From assembly GCA_046759145.1 (NCBI GenBank), contig JBHIBR010000013.1, forward strand, positions 1-13,216: a DNA stretch of 13,216 nucleotides, written 5' to 3'. Within the stretch, counting starts at the first letter, position 1. Each line of letters opens with the position of its first letter. Below the pieces are notes generated by a model. The model did not search any database, was not told the DNA's origin, and saw only the letters and a program-made list of their open reading frames with translations. Origin of the DNA: JBHIBR01 sp046759145 [NCBI: Nitrospinota bacterium] (GTDB lineage Bacteria > UBA8248). This document shows positions 13,008 through 13,216 of this stretch, piece by piece. A program made the translations under genes and the position numbers.

Positions 13008-13216
13008 ATGAAGACCCATCGCGTCCGTATGCCCCGGATGGGGACCAGCGTGCACGAGAGCACCGTGGTGCAGTGGCTCAAGAAAGAAGGCGACATGCTC
13101 GCCAAGGGGGAACCCCTTCTTCGGGCCGAGAGCGAGAAGGTGGATTTCGAGGTCGAGAGCCCCTGCAGCGGGAAGCTCCTTCAGATCCTCGTGCCCGAGG
13201 AGAGGAAGATCCCGGT
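13008..13216 (+). CDS. Dihydrolipoamide acyltransferase (E2), N-terminal lipoyl domain, cut by window end
   Basis: The 69 codons present encode a lipoyl domain beginning MKTHRVRMPRMGTSVHESTVVQWLKKEGD. The lipoyl-attachment residue is Lys44 in ESEKVDFEV, the position of the usual E(T/S)DKA motif. The lipoyl arm would carry the acyl group from E1 to the acyltransferase core and then to E3. Only the N-terminal part is visible, so a full E2 (peripheral-subunit-binding and catalytic domains) is inferred from the position directly after E1-beta; a biotin/lipoyl-domain protein without a catalytic domain remains possible. The start is the first ATG after the E1-beta stop, 16 bp away. Confidence 0.88.
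   Translation, partial: MKTHRVRMPRMGTSVHESTVVQWLKKEGDMLAKGEPLLRAESEKVDFEVESPCSGKLLQILVPEERKIP

Noticed and set aside
1-13216. Mobile element, prophage, CRISPR or defence system
   Set aside because: I saw no transposase, integrase, long terminal repeats, spaced repeat array or nuclease-type gene; every gene has an ordinary metabolic, RNA-modification or regulatory family.

Overview
The window is a dense, GC-rich stretch of bacterial chromosome. It has Shine-Dalgarno-led genes, GTG and TTG starts, and recognisable sigma70-type promoters in the few AT-richer gaps. It holds no rRNA, tRNA, CRISPR array, transposase or phage gene. The gene mix (a DUF484-GGDEF signalling protein, MmgE/PrpD, 2-oxoacid dehydrogenase genes and housekeeping genes) fits a free-living, metabolically versatile and probably Gram-negative bacterium. 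I cannot place it in a phylum from the sequence alone.

Layout: (1) 1-1110, plus strand, the 3' part of a DUF484-GGDEF diguanylate cyclase. (2) 1200-3042, minus strand, a CadC-like ArsR/SmtB metal sensor followed 43 bp later by an MmgE/PrpD enzyme, probably one transcript. (3) 3197-3541, plus strand, a HIT hydrolase whose promoter lies back to back with that of the ArsR gene; it converges on mnmA. (4) 3565-4635 mnmA, a 380-bp AT-richer gap, then leuA (5016-6608), both minus, with a clear intrinsic terminator after leuA and a long structured leader before it. (5) 6894-9426, minus strand, an SDR dehydrogenase, rsmD and a PfkB sugar kinase; pfkB and rsmD overlap as GTGA. (6) 9648 to the end, plus strand, a thiamine-diphosphate 2-oxoacid dehydrogenase operon: two tandem E1-alpha genes, one E1-beta, and the start of a lipoyl-bearing E2.

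The genes mix translation and RNA modification (mnmA, rsmD), amino-acid synthesis (leuA) and carbon metabolism (E1/E2 complex, PrpD-like enzyme, sugar kinase, SDR). The most unusual points are the side-by-side duplicated E1-alpha genes, which share one E1-beta but differ in active-site loops; the leader RNAs of leuA and of the E1 operon, which match no riboswitch I recognise; and a complete two-site metal sensor with no metal transporter beside it. I see no clearly new multi-gene system. The duplicated E1-alpha arrangement and the leuA leader best repay a closer look.
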